From the NCBI GenBank assembly GCA_964464825.1, contig CAYXKL010000060.1, positions 1-16,385 on the forward strand: a DNA stretch of 16,385 nucleotides, written 5' to 3'. This DNA is from DYJK01 sp964464825. Lineage in GTDB: Bacteria; Bacteroidota; Ignavibacteria; Ignavibacteriales; Melioribacteraceae. The translations under genes were made by a program, and so were the position numbers. The notes beneath the pieces are model-generated. The model saw nothing but the letters and a program-made list of their open reading frames with translations. It was not told where the DNA came from and ran no database searches. Positions 1-7,158 of the stretch are shown here, one piece after another (position 1 is the stretch's first letter; the number at the start of each line of letters is the position of its first letter).

Positions 1-1
1 A

Positions 2-346
2 TTAGCTGGCGGCGAACCGGCTAACTTTCTTGATGTTGGCGGTGGTGCAAACAAAGAAACTGTTGCGAATGGTTTCAAAATAATTTTAGCTGATCCAAAT
101 GTTAAAGCAATTTTGATAAACATTTTTGGCGGAATTGTCCGTTGCGACCGTGTAGCACAAGGTGTTATTGATGCCGTAAAAGAAGTTCATGTTGCTGTTC
201 CGGTAGTTGTCCGGTTAGAAGGTACAAATGCAGAACTTGCAAAAGAGATGCTCGAAAATTCAGGATTGAACTTCGAAGTTGCTACAACTTTGCAAGATGC
301 TGCACACAAAGTAACAAACGTTCTAGACAAAGAAACTTTTGCTTAA
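2..346 (+). CDS. sucC: Succinyl-CoA synthetase (ADP-forming) beta subunit, C-terminal part
   Basis: Partial gene: the 5' end lies outside the window and the reading frame is open from base 2 to a TAA at 344-346, giving the last 114 residues. The fragment starts LAGGEPANFLDVGGGA and continues with INIFGGIVRCD, both hallmark sequences of the SucC C-terminal (CoA-ligase/flavodoxin-like) domain. The subunit pairs with SucD and makes ATP from succinyl-CoA in the TCA cycle, in the cytoplasm. The ATP-grasp half is not in view. The usual Lys in GGKPANF is Glu here, a minor change. No sucD follows it on this strand, so if the two are linked, sucD must be upstream or elsewhere. Family assignment is very secure; ADP versus GDP preference is not readable. 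Confidence 0.95.
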   Translation, partial: LAGGEPANFLDVGGGANKETVANGFKIILADPNVKAILINIFGGIVRCDRVAQGVIDAVKEVHVAVPVVVRLEGTNAELAKEMLENSGLNFEVATTLQDAAHKVTNVLDKETFA

Positions 347-365
347 TATCAATGGTTTACTAAGT

Positions 366-389
366 GGGATACACAACAACGTGTATCCC
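366..389 (+). terminator. Hairpin after sucC, possible terminator
   Basis: A perfect 9-bp inverted repeat (GGGATACAC at 366-374, GTGTATCCC at 381-389) with a 6-nt loop AACAAC, starting 20 bases after the sucC stop. No run of T follows the stem on either strand, so it is not a classic intrinsic terminator. It may stabilise or end the sucC transcript. It lies just upstream of the ATG at 400. Confidence 0.5.
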
Positions 390-399
390 TAAATTAATT

Positions 400-771
400 A
401 TGATAGAAATTAGAATAACATCGGAAGCTGCTCTTTCCCTTCTGCTTGATAGAATGCGGTTTGAATTACATCAAAGGCAAAGAGGCGGATTTTTACGTAA
501 AGGTTTACGTTTAGAAGATTTGAGCTACAAAGAATTATACTCAATTGTTGAATCATCAATCTTTGATACAGTTTTTTTAATGCCTATTGAATTGATTACA
601 CATCAAACAAATTTACTTTCCATAATTACTGATACAGTAAAATCGTTATCAAGAATATTTCATAAAGAACAGTTTTTACTTTTCAAATTAAACCACGCAG
701 AGAAGCTAATCGAACCAATTATTATTTATATTTCTCAGCACATTGAAAACGAAGAATTTAAGAATAATTAA
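400..771 (+). CDS. Conserved-looking hypothetical protein, 123 aa
   Basis: I do not recognise the family. The protein is 123 residues, beginning MIEIRITSEAAL. It is rich in Leu, Ile and Glu and looks mostly alpha-helical. There is no signal peptide, no clear membrane segment and no Cys or Trp, so a soluble cytoplasmic protein is likely. A basic stretch, RQRGGFLRKGLR, lies near residues 26-37. The ATG at 400 is preferred over an in-frame GTG at 364, because that longer start would read straight through the perfect hairpin at 366-389 and add an unrelated 12-residue tail. No Shine-Dalgarno is visible. It follows sucC by 53 bases and could be co-transcribed if the hairpin does not terminate. It is probably a real gene, given its length and lack of a competing frame. 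Confidence 0.6.
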   Translation: MIEIRITSEAALSLLLDRMRFELHQRQRGGFLRKGLRLEDLSYKELYSIVESSIFDTVFLMPIELITHQTNLLSIITDTVKSLSRIFHKEQFLLFKLNHAEKLIEPIIIYISQHIENEEFKNN

Positions 772-918
772 CACTTACTTTAAAACCACATTTTGTCTTA
801 TTTGTAATTATTAATGAATGTTAGAAGTCACAAAAAAAAATTTCATATCGATTTCTATACACTTTATTAAATCCATTTCTTAAGTTGCTTTAGAAGTTTT
901 TCCTCCGATTAATATTTG

Positions 919-947
919 TTGCAACATATAAATTGATAACATATAAT
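919..947 (+). promoter_or_regulatory. Sigma70-like promoter for the lipoprotein gene
   Basis: TTGCAA at 919-924 (4 of 6 to the -35 consensus) is followed after exactly 17 bases by a perfect TATAAT at 942-947. Transcription would begin near 954, leaving a leader of about 33 bases that contains the strong ribosome binding site. The 215-base gap 772-986 otherwise holds only AT-rich sequence, including a run of nine A at 832-840. The prediction is by motif only. Confidence 0.55.
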
Positions 948-976
948 AATTCAATACACAACTCCCTTAAAGGGTA

Positions 977-982
977 AGGAGG
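977..982 (+). promoter_or_regulatory. Strong Shine-Dalgarno site AGGAGG
   Basis: A perfect AGGAGG four bases before the ATG at 987. Most other genes here have weak or no Shine-Dalgarno, so this lipoprotein may be strongly translated. A short complementary stretch, CTCC at 962-965, lies upstream in the leader and could partly pair with it. Confidence 0.6.
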
Positions 983-986
983 ATTT

Positions 987-2312
987 ATGAGAAAAATATT
1001 TACATTTCTTTTTGTTATATCTCTATTACTAATATTTACAACATGTAAAAAGAGTGAAGATAACCCAACCGATCCAACACCAACAGAAGAAAATGTTACC
1101 GGCACAGTTTCATCTACCGAAAGCGGAAGTATAAAAACAAATTCTGGTTACGAGATTTATGTAATCCCGGGTACAGTTCCGCAAAATCAAAACGGTCAGT
1201 CAGCAGAAGTTACATTTTCTATTGAAACCCCCGTTACACCTCCAGAAGAAGTATCTGCTTCTGTTGAAAAACGAGGTGAATACACAAAACTTGGTCCCGA
1301 AGGATTTTATTTTAGATGGCCGGTTCGTGTTGTATTTAAATATAAGAACACAACTGATCCATCAGAATTAAAATTATTGCATTACGATGGAATCACAGAA
1401 TCTTGGGAAATAATTCCAATATCTATGATTGATAAAACCAATCAATTGGTTGGTGCAGATGTTCTTGAACTTGGTTATTTCTTAGTTGCAAAAGTCGGAC
1501 AAAATCCACCCAAAACAATGGCAGAAGATTCCGATGGCGGTTTTGAATTTCAAGGAGATGCAAGCCACTACTACACATTAACAGTTGCCTCGGTCAGCAA
1601 TTTTAAATATCCTTGGCAAGCTGCAGCTTGGTACAGCGGAAGCATTGTCGGTTCTTCTGGTTCAACCGGTTCATATCCAACCGGCGGACCGAGACCACCA
1701 ACACATATTCATTTAGTACAAGCTACATATCAAATGTGGATTTCTAGAACAGTACCAGGAACATTATCAACATTACCAAAGATTTATACTTATACCGTTC
1801 CGGCAACCGGGACAATATCTCAACCGGTTACATACAGCGGACCGCTTTCATCGGGTGAAGGTTGGACAACATTATCATTGCCCGGCGGTGGTGAGTGGGT
1901 TGAAGGAACTCCCGATGGCTGGCCGGTTCCAACTGTAACTTACGGTACCGGAGATTTTCAAGCAACTTTAACATGGGTAAATAATAGCAGTCATAACTCA
2001 GATGTTGATCTGCATTTATATGGACCGGATAACATGCATATTTATTATAGTAATTCTTCGAATGCCTACTTATCACTCGATCGTGATTGGAGATATACAT
2101 ACGGAAATGCTACTGAAAATATTTTCAGTACTGGAACAATGCCGACTGGTTCATACTCTGTAAAAGTAAATTTATATGGCGGTGATCCAGTTGATTTTCG
2201 CGTAAGAATTATAAAAAGAGGCAGTTCAAAAAGCTTTAATGGAAGAGTTACCACAGTAAATAGCGGTGATGTCGAAGCAAATATGATTACTGCTGATACG
2301 TTTACCTGGTAA
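987..2312 (+). CDS. Secreted lipoprotein with ZU5-like and YfaP/DUF2135-like domains
   Basis: The protein is 441 residues. A short basic start and hydrophobic core (residues 2-17) lead to Cys20, followed by KKSEDN and a Pro/Thr-rich linker. This is a lipoprotein-type signal, with an acidic/basic tail like a Bacteroidota surface-export signal. The lipobox (FTTC) is imperfect. Residues about 40-150 resemble a ZU5-like beta domain: a Gly-rich opening, YEIYVIPGTV, and LKLLHYDGITESWEIIP. The middle (residues about 200-320) is low-complexity and rich in Gly, Ser, Pro and Thr. Residues about 321-412 resemble the YfaP/DUF2135 fold, with DVDLHLYGPD (339-348) and the closing GSYSVKVNLYGG. No catalytic motif is seen; an adhesive or structural envelope role is inference. 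The gene has its own promoter and terminator, so it is a single-gene unit. Confidence 0.75.
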   Translation: MRKIFTFLFVISLLLIFTTCKKSEDNPTDPTPTEENVTGTVSSTESGSIKTNSGYEIYVIPGTVPQNQNGQSAEVTFSIETPVTPPEEVSASVEKRGEYTKLGPEGFYFRWPVRVVFKYKNTTDPSELKLLHYDGITESWEIIPISMIDKTNQLVGADVLELGYFLVAKVGQNPPKTMAEDSDGGFEFQGDASHYYTLTVASVSNFKYPWQAAAWYSGSIVGSSGSTGSYPTGGPRPPTHIHLVQATYQMWISRTVPGTLSTLPKIYTYTVPATGTISQPVTYSGPLSSGEGWTTLSLPGGGEWVEGTPDGWPVPTVTYGTGDFQATLTWVNNSSHNSDVDLHLYGPDNMHIYYSNSSNAYLSLDRDWRYTYGNATENIFSTGTMPTGSYSVKVNLYGGDPVDFRVRIIKRGSSKSFNGRVTTVNSGDVEANMITADTFTW

Positions 2313-2336
2313 TATTTTAAATTAATTATTTTAATT

Positions 2337-2368
2337 AAAACCGTCTGCCAATTGGTGGGCGGTTTTTT
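2337..2368 (+). terminator. Intrinsic terminator after the lipoprotein gene
   Basis: A 13-bp stem counting G-U pairs: AAAACCGTCTGCC (2337-2349), loop AATT (2350-2353), then GGTGGGCGGTTTT, merging into a T6 run (2363-2368) and more T-rich sequence. It starts 24 bases after the stop at 2312. This is the clearest Rho-independent terminator in the window. Confidence 0.9.
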
Positions 2369-2418
2369 ATTTTATTTTTATATTGTAATCAAATCTTTAC
2401 AAAATTTGAAAATCTCTT

Positions 2419-3177
2419 TTGAAAATAAAAACCACAATATTTTTTTTAATATTTACAATTACACACAGTGCTCAACAAATTTTTATTTCAAAGGGATATA
2501 CTTCTTCGGGTGAACCAATCGATTTAATTTATAATCAAAAAACCGAACTTGATCAATCATTATGCATTATACTTAATAACGGCAAAGAGAATTTCACTCA
2601 TAATTTTATTTTCTTATATGTAGATCAAGTAAACAAATCACTAAGGAAAAATATTTTAAGTAAAATGATCAGACCCGATAAAGAAAGTAATTGGATACTT
2701 GAAAAATTTAAGTTCGTTAACGAAGGAGATTATGAAATCTATTTCACAAATTTTAATCGTGAAAAAATTGCAGACGTAAAACTTACTGTAACCAAAAAGA
2801 AACTTAATAAAGTTATTGAAAAAACAGATCCCGAATACTTAACAAATATGCGTGTTCTATTTGCACGCAGAATACAGAGCGGAAGACCAATTAATTTGGT
2901 TGATAAGGTTTCGCTTAATCGCGATGGTGGAGAAATTTATTTCTACATCATAAATGATAAACCTATTAATACATCTAAGTTAGAAATAAAAATTAACCGC
3001 AAAGAAAAAACTGCAGATTATGATAAATATATTGATACAAAAAAATTTCAGATTGACCCGAGTTGGACTGATACATATTTCAAATATGTTTTTATGAATA
3101 AAGGTGAATATAAGATCAGTATTTTTAATGAGAAAGAATTATTAATTAAAACGGCTTATATTTCGGTGGAAAATTAA
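2419..3177 (+). CDS. Exported protein made of two tandem copies of a beta domain
   Basis: I do not recognise the family; the protein is 252 residues. No in-frame ATG lies near the start. A TTG at 2419 is chosen because it opens a textbook signal peptide (MKIK, hydrophobic residues 6-15, likely cleavage after THSA at 15-18), and an in-frame TGA sits at 2407. The mature protein looks like two copies of one about 105-residue domain: SGEPIDL (30-36) matches SGRPINL (154-160), and FVNEGDYEIYFTN (99-111) matches FMNKGEYKISIFN (225-237). The alternating hydrophobic pattern suggests beta-sandwich folds in the periplasm or outer membrane. No catalytic residues are evident. It is 15 bases upstream of rmlA and probably co-transcribed with it. 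Confidence 0.7.
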   Translation: MKIKTTIFFLIFTITHSAQQIFISKGYTSSGEPIDLIYNQKTELDQSLCIILNNGKENFTHNFIFLYVDQVNKSLRKNILSKMIRPDKESNWILEKFKFVNEGDYEIYFTNFNREKIADVKLTVTKKKLNKVIEKTDPEYLTNMRVLFARRIQSGRPINLVDKVSLNRDGGEIYFYIINDKPINTSKLEIKINRKEKTADYDKYIDTKKFQIDPSWTDTYFKYVFMNKGEYKISIFNEKELLIKTAYISVEN

Positions 3178-3192
3178 AATGGTAAAAACAAT

Positions 3193-4056
3193 ATGAAAGG
3201 AATTATTCTTGCCGGCGGTTCTGGTACCAGAATGTATCCAATTTCAAAGGTTTACAGTAAACAGTTAACACTTATATATGATAAACCGCTTATTTATTAT
3301 CCATTATCTGTATTAATGCTTGCCGGCATTCAGGAAATTTTAATTATATCAAATGAAGATACTATTCCTTTGTATAAAAAATTATTTGATGATGGATCTC
3401 AGATTGGCTTAAAAATTTCTTATGCAGTTCAATCAGCACCAAATGGAATTGCCGAATCATTTATAATTGGAGAAAAATTTATTGGAAAAGATAATGTTTC
3501 GTTGATTCTAGGGGATAATATTTTTTATGGAAAGCTTGATTTTTACTATGATGCTGTTAAAAACTGTGATAAAGGAGCAACAATTTTTGCTTATCAAGTT
3601 AATGATCCACAGCGTTATGGTATTGTAGAATTTGACAGCCACCGGAAAGTAATCAGCATCGAAGAAAAACCTCAGAAACCAAAATCAAATTTTGCAGTAC
3701 CGGGATTATACGTTTACGATAATCGTGTGGTAGAAATTTCTAAAAATCTAAAACCATCAGCGCGTAATGAATTAGAAATTACCGATGTAAATAAATATTA
3801 TCTGAATAATGGTGAGTTATTCGTTGAATTGATTGGCCGTGGTGTAGCCTGGCTTGATACCGGAACCCCCGAAGCGTTATTAAAAGCATCACAATTTTTT
3901 GGTGTTATTGAAGACCGCCAGGGCTTAAAAGTGGCTTGCATTGAAGAGATTGCTTATCAAAAAGGATTTATAAATAAAACTCAGTTTGTAAAATTAATTG
4001 ATACAATTCCAAAATCTATTTACCGTGAATATCTCGAAAGGATTTTAAATGAATAG
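3193..4056 (+). CDS. rmlA: Glucose-1-phosphate thymidylyltransferase
   Basis: It joins dTTP and glucose-1-phosphate to give dTDP-glucose and pyrophosphate, the first step toward dTDP-L-rhamnose and related sugars of surface polysaccharides (also called rfbA). The length, 287 residues, is close to the usual about 290. The N-terminal nucleotidyltransferase loop GGSGTR (8-13) is intact, as are YDKPLIYYPLS (29-39), the GDGS-like DDGSQ (66-70), VQSAPNG (79-85) with the Gln and Gly expected near the base, and the metal-site Asp in LGDNIFYG (106-113). EEKPQKPKSN and WLDTGTPEALL follow in the usual places. Small departures are KQLTLIYDKP where KQLLPVYDKP is usual, and GIAESF where GLAQAF is usual. 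No rmlB, rmlC or rmlD lies in the window. Confidence 0.93.
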   Translation: MKGIILAGGSGTRMYPISKVYSKQLTLIYDKPLIYYPLSVLMLAGIQEILIISNEDTIPLYKKLFDDGSQIGLKISYAVQSAPNGIAESFIIGEKFIGKDNVSLILGDNIFYGKLDFYYDAVKNCDKGATIFAYQVNDPQRYGIVEFDSHRKVISIEEKPQKPKSNFAVPGLYVYDNRVVEISKNLKPSARNELEITDVNKYYLNNGELFVELIGRGVAWLDTGTPEALLKASQFFGVIEDRQGLKVACIEEIAYQKGFINKTQFVKLIDTIPKSIYREYLERILNE

Positions 4057-4094
4057 GTATCAACTTTTTTTATATTACTAAAAAACGATTCATT

Positions 4095-4493
4095 ATGAAA
4101 AATCTATATAAATATATTTTAATTACTATAGGTTGGATTTCGGTAGCAATGGGAATAATAGGAATATTTGTACCAGTTTGGCCAACAACAATATTTTTTA
4201 TAATTGCTGCGTGGTGCTTTGCAAAAAGTTCAGAGCGGTTTTATCAATGGCTCATAAATCATCCTCAATTCGGAAAATTCATAAAAGATTATAGGGAAAA
4301 CCGGGGTATGTTATTAAAATCAAAAATAATTTCAATTATGATGATTTCCCTGGTTATTGGTACCTCTGCATTTTTTTTTACAGAAAAATTATGGCTTAGA
4401 ATATTACTGATTGCAATCGCTTTTGGTGTTATCTGGCATATACTTTCATTAAATACAATTAGAAAAACATTATCCACTTCTGAGCAGATATAG
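4095..4493 (+). CDS. DUF454 / YbaN-type small inner-membrane protein
   Basis: The protein is 132 residues and matches the DUF454 family pattern well: an opening helix with IGWISVAMGIIGIFVPVWPTT at 12-32, then AAWCFAKSSERFYQWL (38-53), HPQFGKFIKDYRE, and two further hydrophobic segments near residues 78-95 and 99-117. About four membrane segments are expected in the inner membrane. The biochemical role of this family is not established to my knowledge. It follows rmlA by 38 bases in the same direction and may share its transcript; a functional link with sugar-nucleotide synthesis is not implied. Confidence 0.88.
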   Translation: MKNLYKYILITIGWISVAMGIIGIFVPVWPTTIFFIIAAWCFAKSSERFYQWLINHPQFGKFIKDYRENRGMLLKSKIISIMMISLVIGTSAFFFTEKLWLRILLIAIAFGVIWHILSLNTIRKTLSTSEQI

Positions 4494-4529
4494 TTAATAT
4501 CATAAATTCCATCATTTAACTGAGGCTTA

Positions 4530-4559
4530 TTTTATTAAAGTTTATTATCTTTAATAAAA
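4530..4559 (+). terminator. AT-rich 11-bp perfect inverted repeat between genes
   Basis: TTTTATTAAAG (4530-4540) and CTTTAATAAAA (4549-4559) are exact reverse complements around an 8-base spacer. It lies 37 bases after the DUF454 gene stop and 39 bases before the next start. It could be a weak terminator (no following T run on the plus strand) or a protein-binding site in front of the coiled-coil gene. The exact symmetry is seen; the function is inference. Confidence 0.4.
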
Positions 4560-4597
4560 GTAATATCGTCAAATATCCATCGGGAGACGAAAAAATA

Positions 4598-6277
4598 ATG
4601 GGATTGTTCTCTTCCAAATCAAAAAATGAAATCGAAAAATTAATTGAAGAAAATGATGAACTAAAGAACACACTTCATAGTTTTGTTCAAAAACATCAAA
4701 GCTTAATTGAATTAGAGACAAAAATTCACGAAGTAAAAAAAGAACTTTCCGATCTCTCTCACAAAAAAGAATCTTTAAAAAAAGAATCTCATGATCTAGA
4801 AGAAATTATCAATTCTAAAAAAATATCCGTTAAAGAAATTGAAACTGCAGTTAAAGAACTTTTAGATCAAAAATCAGTTCTTGAAGGTTCACTTTCAAAT
4901 TTACTTTCCAGTACACAAGTATCAGAAGAAACATTAAGCGTAATTGCCGATAAAGAAGTTGAACTTGGAAAGCTTAACAAACAGTACAATGATTTATTAT
5001 CTTCATTTGAAAAATTAACTAATGAATACAAGAATATTCAGGAGAACATTGCATCATTAAGAATAGAAGAGGAACGCATAAATAATTTAATAAATAAATT
5101 CGGCGGAAATACCGAGGAGACTCTTCATCAAATAAAAAACAGAGAGGAATTAGCAGTCGAAAAACTTAATCAGTTAAAATTAGAAGAAAATAAAAAATAC
5201 GCCCTCATTAAAAGTCTAGATGATAAAATTTCTTTAAATGAAGAAATTAAATCGAATCTTGAGAATGCAATATCATCTCTAATTACTCAAATAGCTGAAA
5301 AAGAAAAATTATTTACAGATTATTTTACACAACGCGAGTCAATTGCTGATGAACTCCGTGCAAAGAAGATGGAATTCGATGAGTTTAATTATAAATATAC
5401 ATTTCAACGTGAAAATATTGATAAGCTCGAAGAAGAAATAAAACAATTTACTGCAAAAAGAGATTTGCTTTCAGAAGAAGTTAGAAAACTAGATCAAGTA
5501 AAAAATGATATTCAGGAAAATCTTCTTCATTACAAAAAAGAAGAAGAATTAATTTCTGAATCAATAATTAATAAACAAAAAGTGATTGATGAGCTTGAGA
5601 AACGCAAATTTGAAATTGAAGAGAGTCAATTAAAAGTTGAAAATAACTTTTCACAAATACTTTCGAAATTTTCAGAAGAATTAAGCACTGCAAAAAACAG
5701 ATTAAATGATCTCCGCCAGGAATTATTAGATAAGGAAAAAGAAATTTCGCAGAAAGAAAAACTTCTGCTTGAGAAAACATCACAAATTGCTGAATACGGC
5801 GGTTTGAATAAAATTTTACAAAAAGAACGAAATGCCTCCGAACAAATCGTTCATAACCTTAAAGAAGAGCAGTCTGAACTTAACGAAGAATTAGCTGGAT
5901 TAAGAGATCGGGTTAATAAACAGAGAAATACACTTGTTCAATTGCGTGCAGAAACAGAAAGTTTAGAAACAAAAAAAGATTCACTCGAAAGAGAATTGAG
6001 ACAAATTTTTAATCAAACAAGTGAAAACTATTCCAGTCTCGAAGAAACCAAACTAAAAATCCAGCAAGAAATTAGTGAAAGTCAAAAAGAACTTGATGAT
6101 TTGCGAGAAGTGATATCAAAACTAAAAAATGAATTACGAGATCTAAAAGTTGAAACAGCAAATGTGGAATTACAAAAGGAAGAATTCACTTCTAAGATTT
6201 CTGAATTAATTGCAATGGAAAAAAATCTTAAGTTCAAAATCTCAGAACATGAAAAGAAATTAGAAAATTTACAATAA
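4598..6277 (+). CDS. Long coiled-coil protein, 559 aa, free of Pro, Cys and Trp
   Basis: After a short head (MGLFSSKSKNE) almost the whole length is heptad-like helix rich in Glu, Lys, Leu, Ile, Ser and Asn. I find no proline, cysteine or tryptophan in all 559 residues. The only obvious breaks are Gly-Gly pairs near residue 169 (KFGGNTEE) and near residue 400 (EYGGLNK), which could divide the rod into three segments. There is no signal peptide, membrane helix or Walker A motif, so it is not an SMC/RecN ATPase; a cytoplasmic filament, scaffold or polarity protein is possible. Automatic tools may mislabel it as a chromosome-segregation or myosin-like protein because of low-complexity similarity. 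A GGGAG at 4582-4586 precedes the ATG, a little farther away than usual. Function unknown. Confidence 0.8.
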   Translation: MGLFSSKSKNEIEKLIEENDELKNTLHSFVQKHQSLIELETKIHEVKKELSDLSHKKESLKKESHDLEEIINSKKISVKEIETAVKELLDQKSVLEGSLSNLLSSTQVSEETLSVIADKEVELGKLNKQYNDLLSSFEKLTNEYKNIQENIASLRIEEERINNLINKFGGNTEETLHQIKNREELAVEKLNQLKLEENKKYALIKSLDDKISLNEEIKSNLENAISSLITQIAEKEKLFTDYFTQRESIADELRAKKMEFDEFNYKYTFQRENIDKLEEEIKQFTAKRDLLSEEVRKLDQVKNDIQENLLHYKKEEELISESIINKQKVIDELEKRKFEIEESQLKVENNFSQILSKFSEELSTAKNRLNDLRQELLDKEKEISQKEKLLLEKTSQIAEYGGLNKILQKERNASEQIVHNLKEEQSELNEELAGLRDRVNKQRNTLVQLRAETESLETKKDSLERELRQIFNQTSENYSSLEETKLKIQQEISESQKELDDLREVISKLKNELRDLKVETANVELQKEEFTSKISELIAMEKNLKFKISEHEKKLENLQ

Positions 6278-6415
6278 AGAGTTTTACTCCCTCTTCGATA
6301 TTAAGTGATTTATATCAATTTAATGAAACCTACCTTCTTTTTGATTTTACAATGAATAAGATTATTTTGTGAATATCTAATCTTAATTTCCCTAATAAAA
6401 TTGCTAAATAAGTAA

Positions 6416-7132
6416 ATGAAAAGTAAAAATATATTGTTGATATACTTGTTACTAATATTCTTTACGTTTTCTAATAGTTTTGGGCAAAACCAGAATCCGG
6501 TGACAGATACACTTAGGTATAAATCAAATCCAAATTATATGCTTCAAATGGCTATGTTCGATCTTTACAAAACTAAGCAAGCTGATATTATTATGCTCGG
6601 TAATTCACTTACTGCCGGTGCAAATTGGAATGAATTACTCGGCAGATCTAATGTTGTTGGTAGAGGAATACCGGGAGATGTCTTGCAAGGGTTTTACGCA
6701 AGAATGAATTCTATATACAAATTAAAACCAAAAATTGTTTTTATTTGCGGTGGACTTAATGATATTTATGCGTGGACTCCAACCGAAGAAATTTATTATA
6801 ATTATATTCGTATCATTACAGCATTACAAGCAAGAAATATTATTCCCGTAATTCAGTCAACAACTTATTCGTCAAGAGATTATGCTAAAGATTGGGGCGG
6901 TACACAAGAAATTAATCTTGGAAGAAATAAAGAAGTAGATAAGCTGAACAAACTTCTCTATGATTACGCAACTAGAAATAATATTGATTATATTGATATT
7001 GTTTCAAAAATGTCAACACGTGATAATTTTTTACGACCAGAACTTACTTGGGATGGAATTCATCTCAATGCCAGTGGTTATAAAATTTGGGCACAAGAAA
7101 TTGAAAAAGTTTTAGCAAAATATAAACTCTAA
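6416..7132 (+). CDS. Secreted SGNH/GDSL hydrolase
   Basis: The protein is 238 residues with a signal peptide (core residues 5-18, likely cleavage near SNSFG-Q, residues 20-24). All four SGNH blocks are present: block I LGNSLTAG with nucleophile Ser64 (GNS instead of GDS), block II GRGIPGD (83-88) with the oxyanion Gly, block III GGLND with Asn115, and block V WDGIHLN with Asp213 and His216. The sequence resembles the lysophospholipase L1/PAF-acetylhydrolase-like branch. It is probably a periplasmic or outer-membrane esterase, with a glycan O-acyl group as a plausible substrate given the neighbours. It starts the five-gene run; the next gene is 26 bases away. No Shine-Dalgarno is evident. The 138-base gap before it contains only AT-rich sequence with no convincing promoter. 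Confidence 0.9.
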   Translation: MKSKNILLIYLLLIFFTFSNSFGQNQNPVTDTLRYKSNPNYMLQMAMFDLYKTKQADIIMLGNSLTAGANWNELLGRSNVVGRGIPGDVLQGFYARMNSIYKLKPKIVFICGGLNDIYAWTPTEEIYYNYIRIITALQARNIIPVIQSTTYSSRDYAKDWGGTQEINLGRNKEVDKLNKLLYDYATRNNIDYIDIVSKMSTRDNFLRPELTWDGIHLNASGYKIWAQEIEKVLAKYKL

Positions 7133-7158
7133 TTTTAAATAATATTTAAGGGGATTTA

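Noticed and set aside
364..399. Upstream GTG start giving 12 more residues to the 400-771 ORF
   Set aside because: It would translate through the perfect hairpin at 366-389 and has no Shine-Dalgarno; the ATG at 400 is simpler.
890..1105. Minus-strand ORF opposite the start of the lipoprotein gene
   Set aside because: It overlaps a well supported plus-strand gene and its promoter, and its protein looks random.
4598..6277. SMC or RecN-type chromosome ATPase
   Set aside because: No Walker A, signature or Walker B motif; only coiled coil is visible.
6278..6415. Promoter or terminator in the gap before the first SGNH gene
   Set aside because: Only short 5-6 bp inverted repeats and no hexamer pair at proper spacing; TTGTGA at 6367 and TAATAA at 6393 are 20 bases apart.
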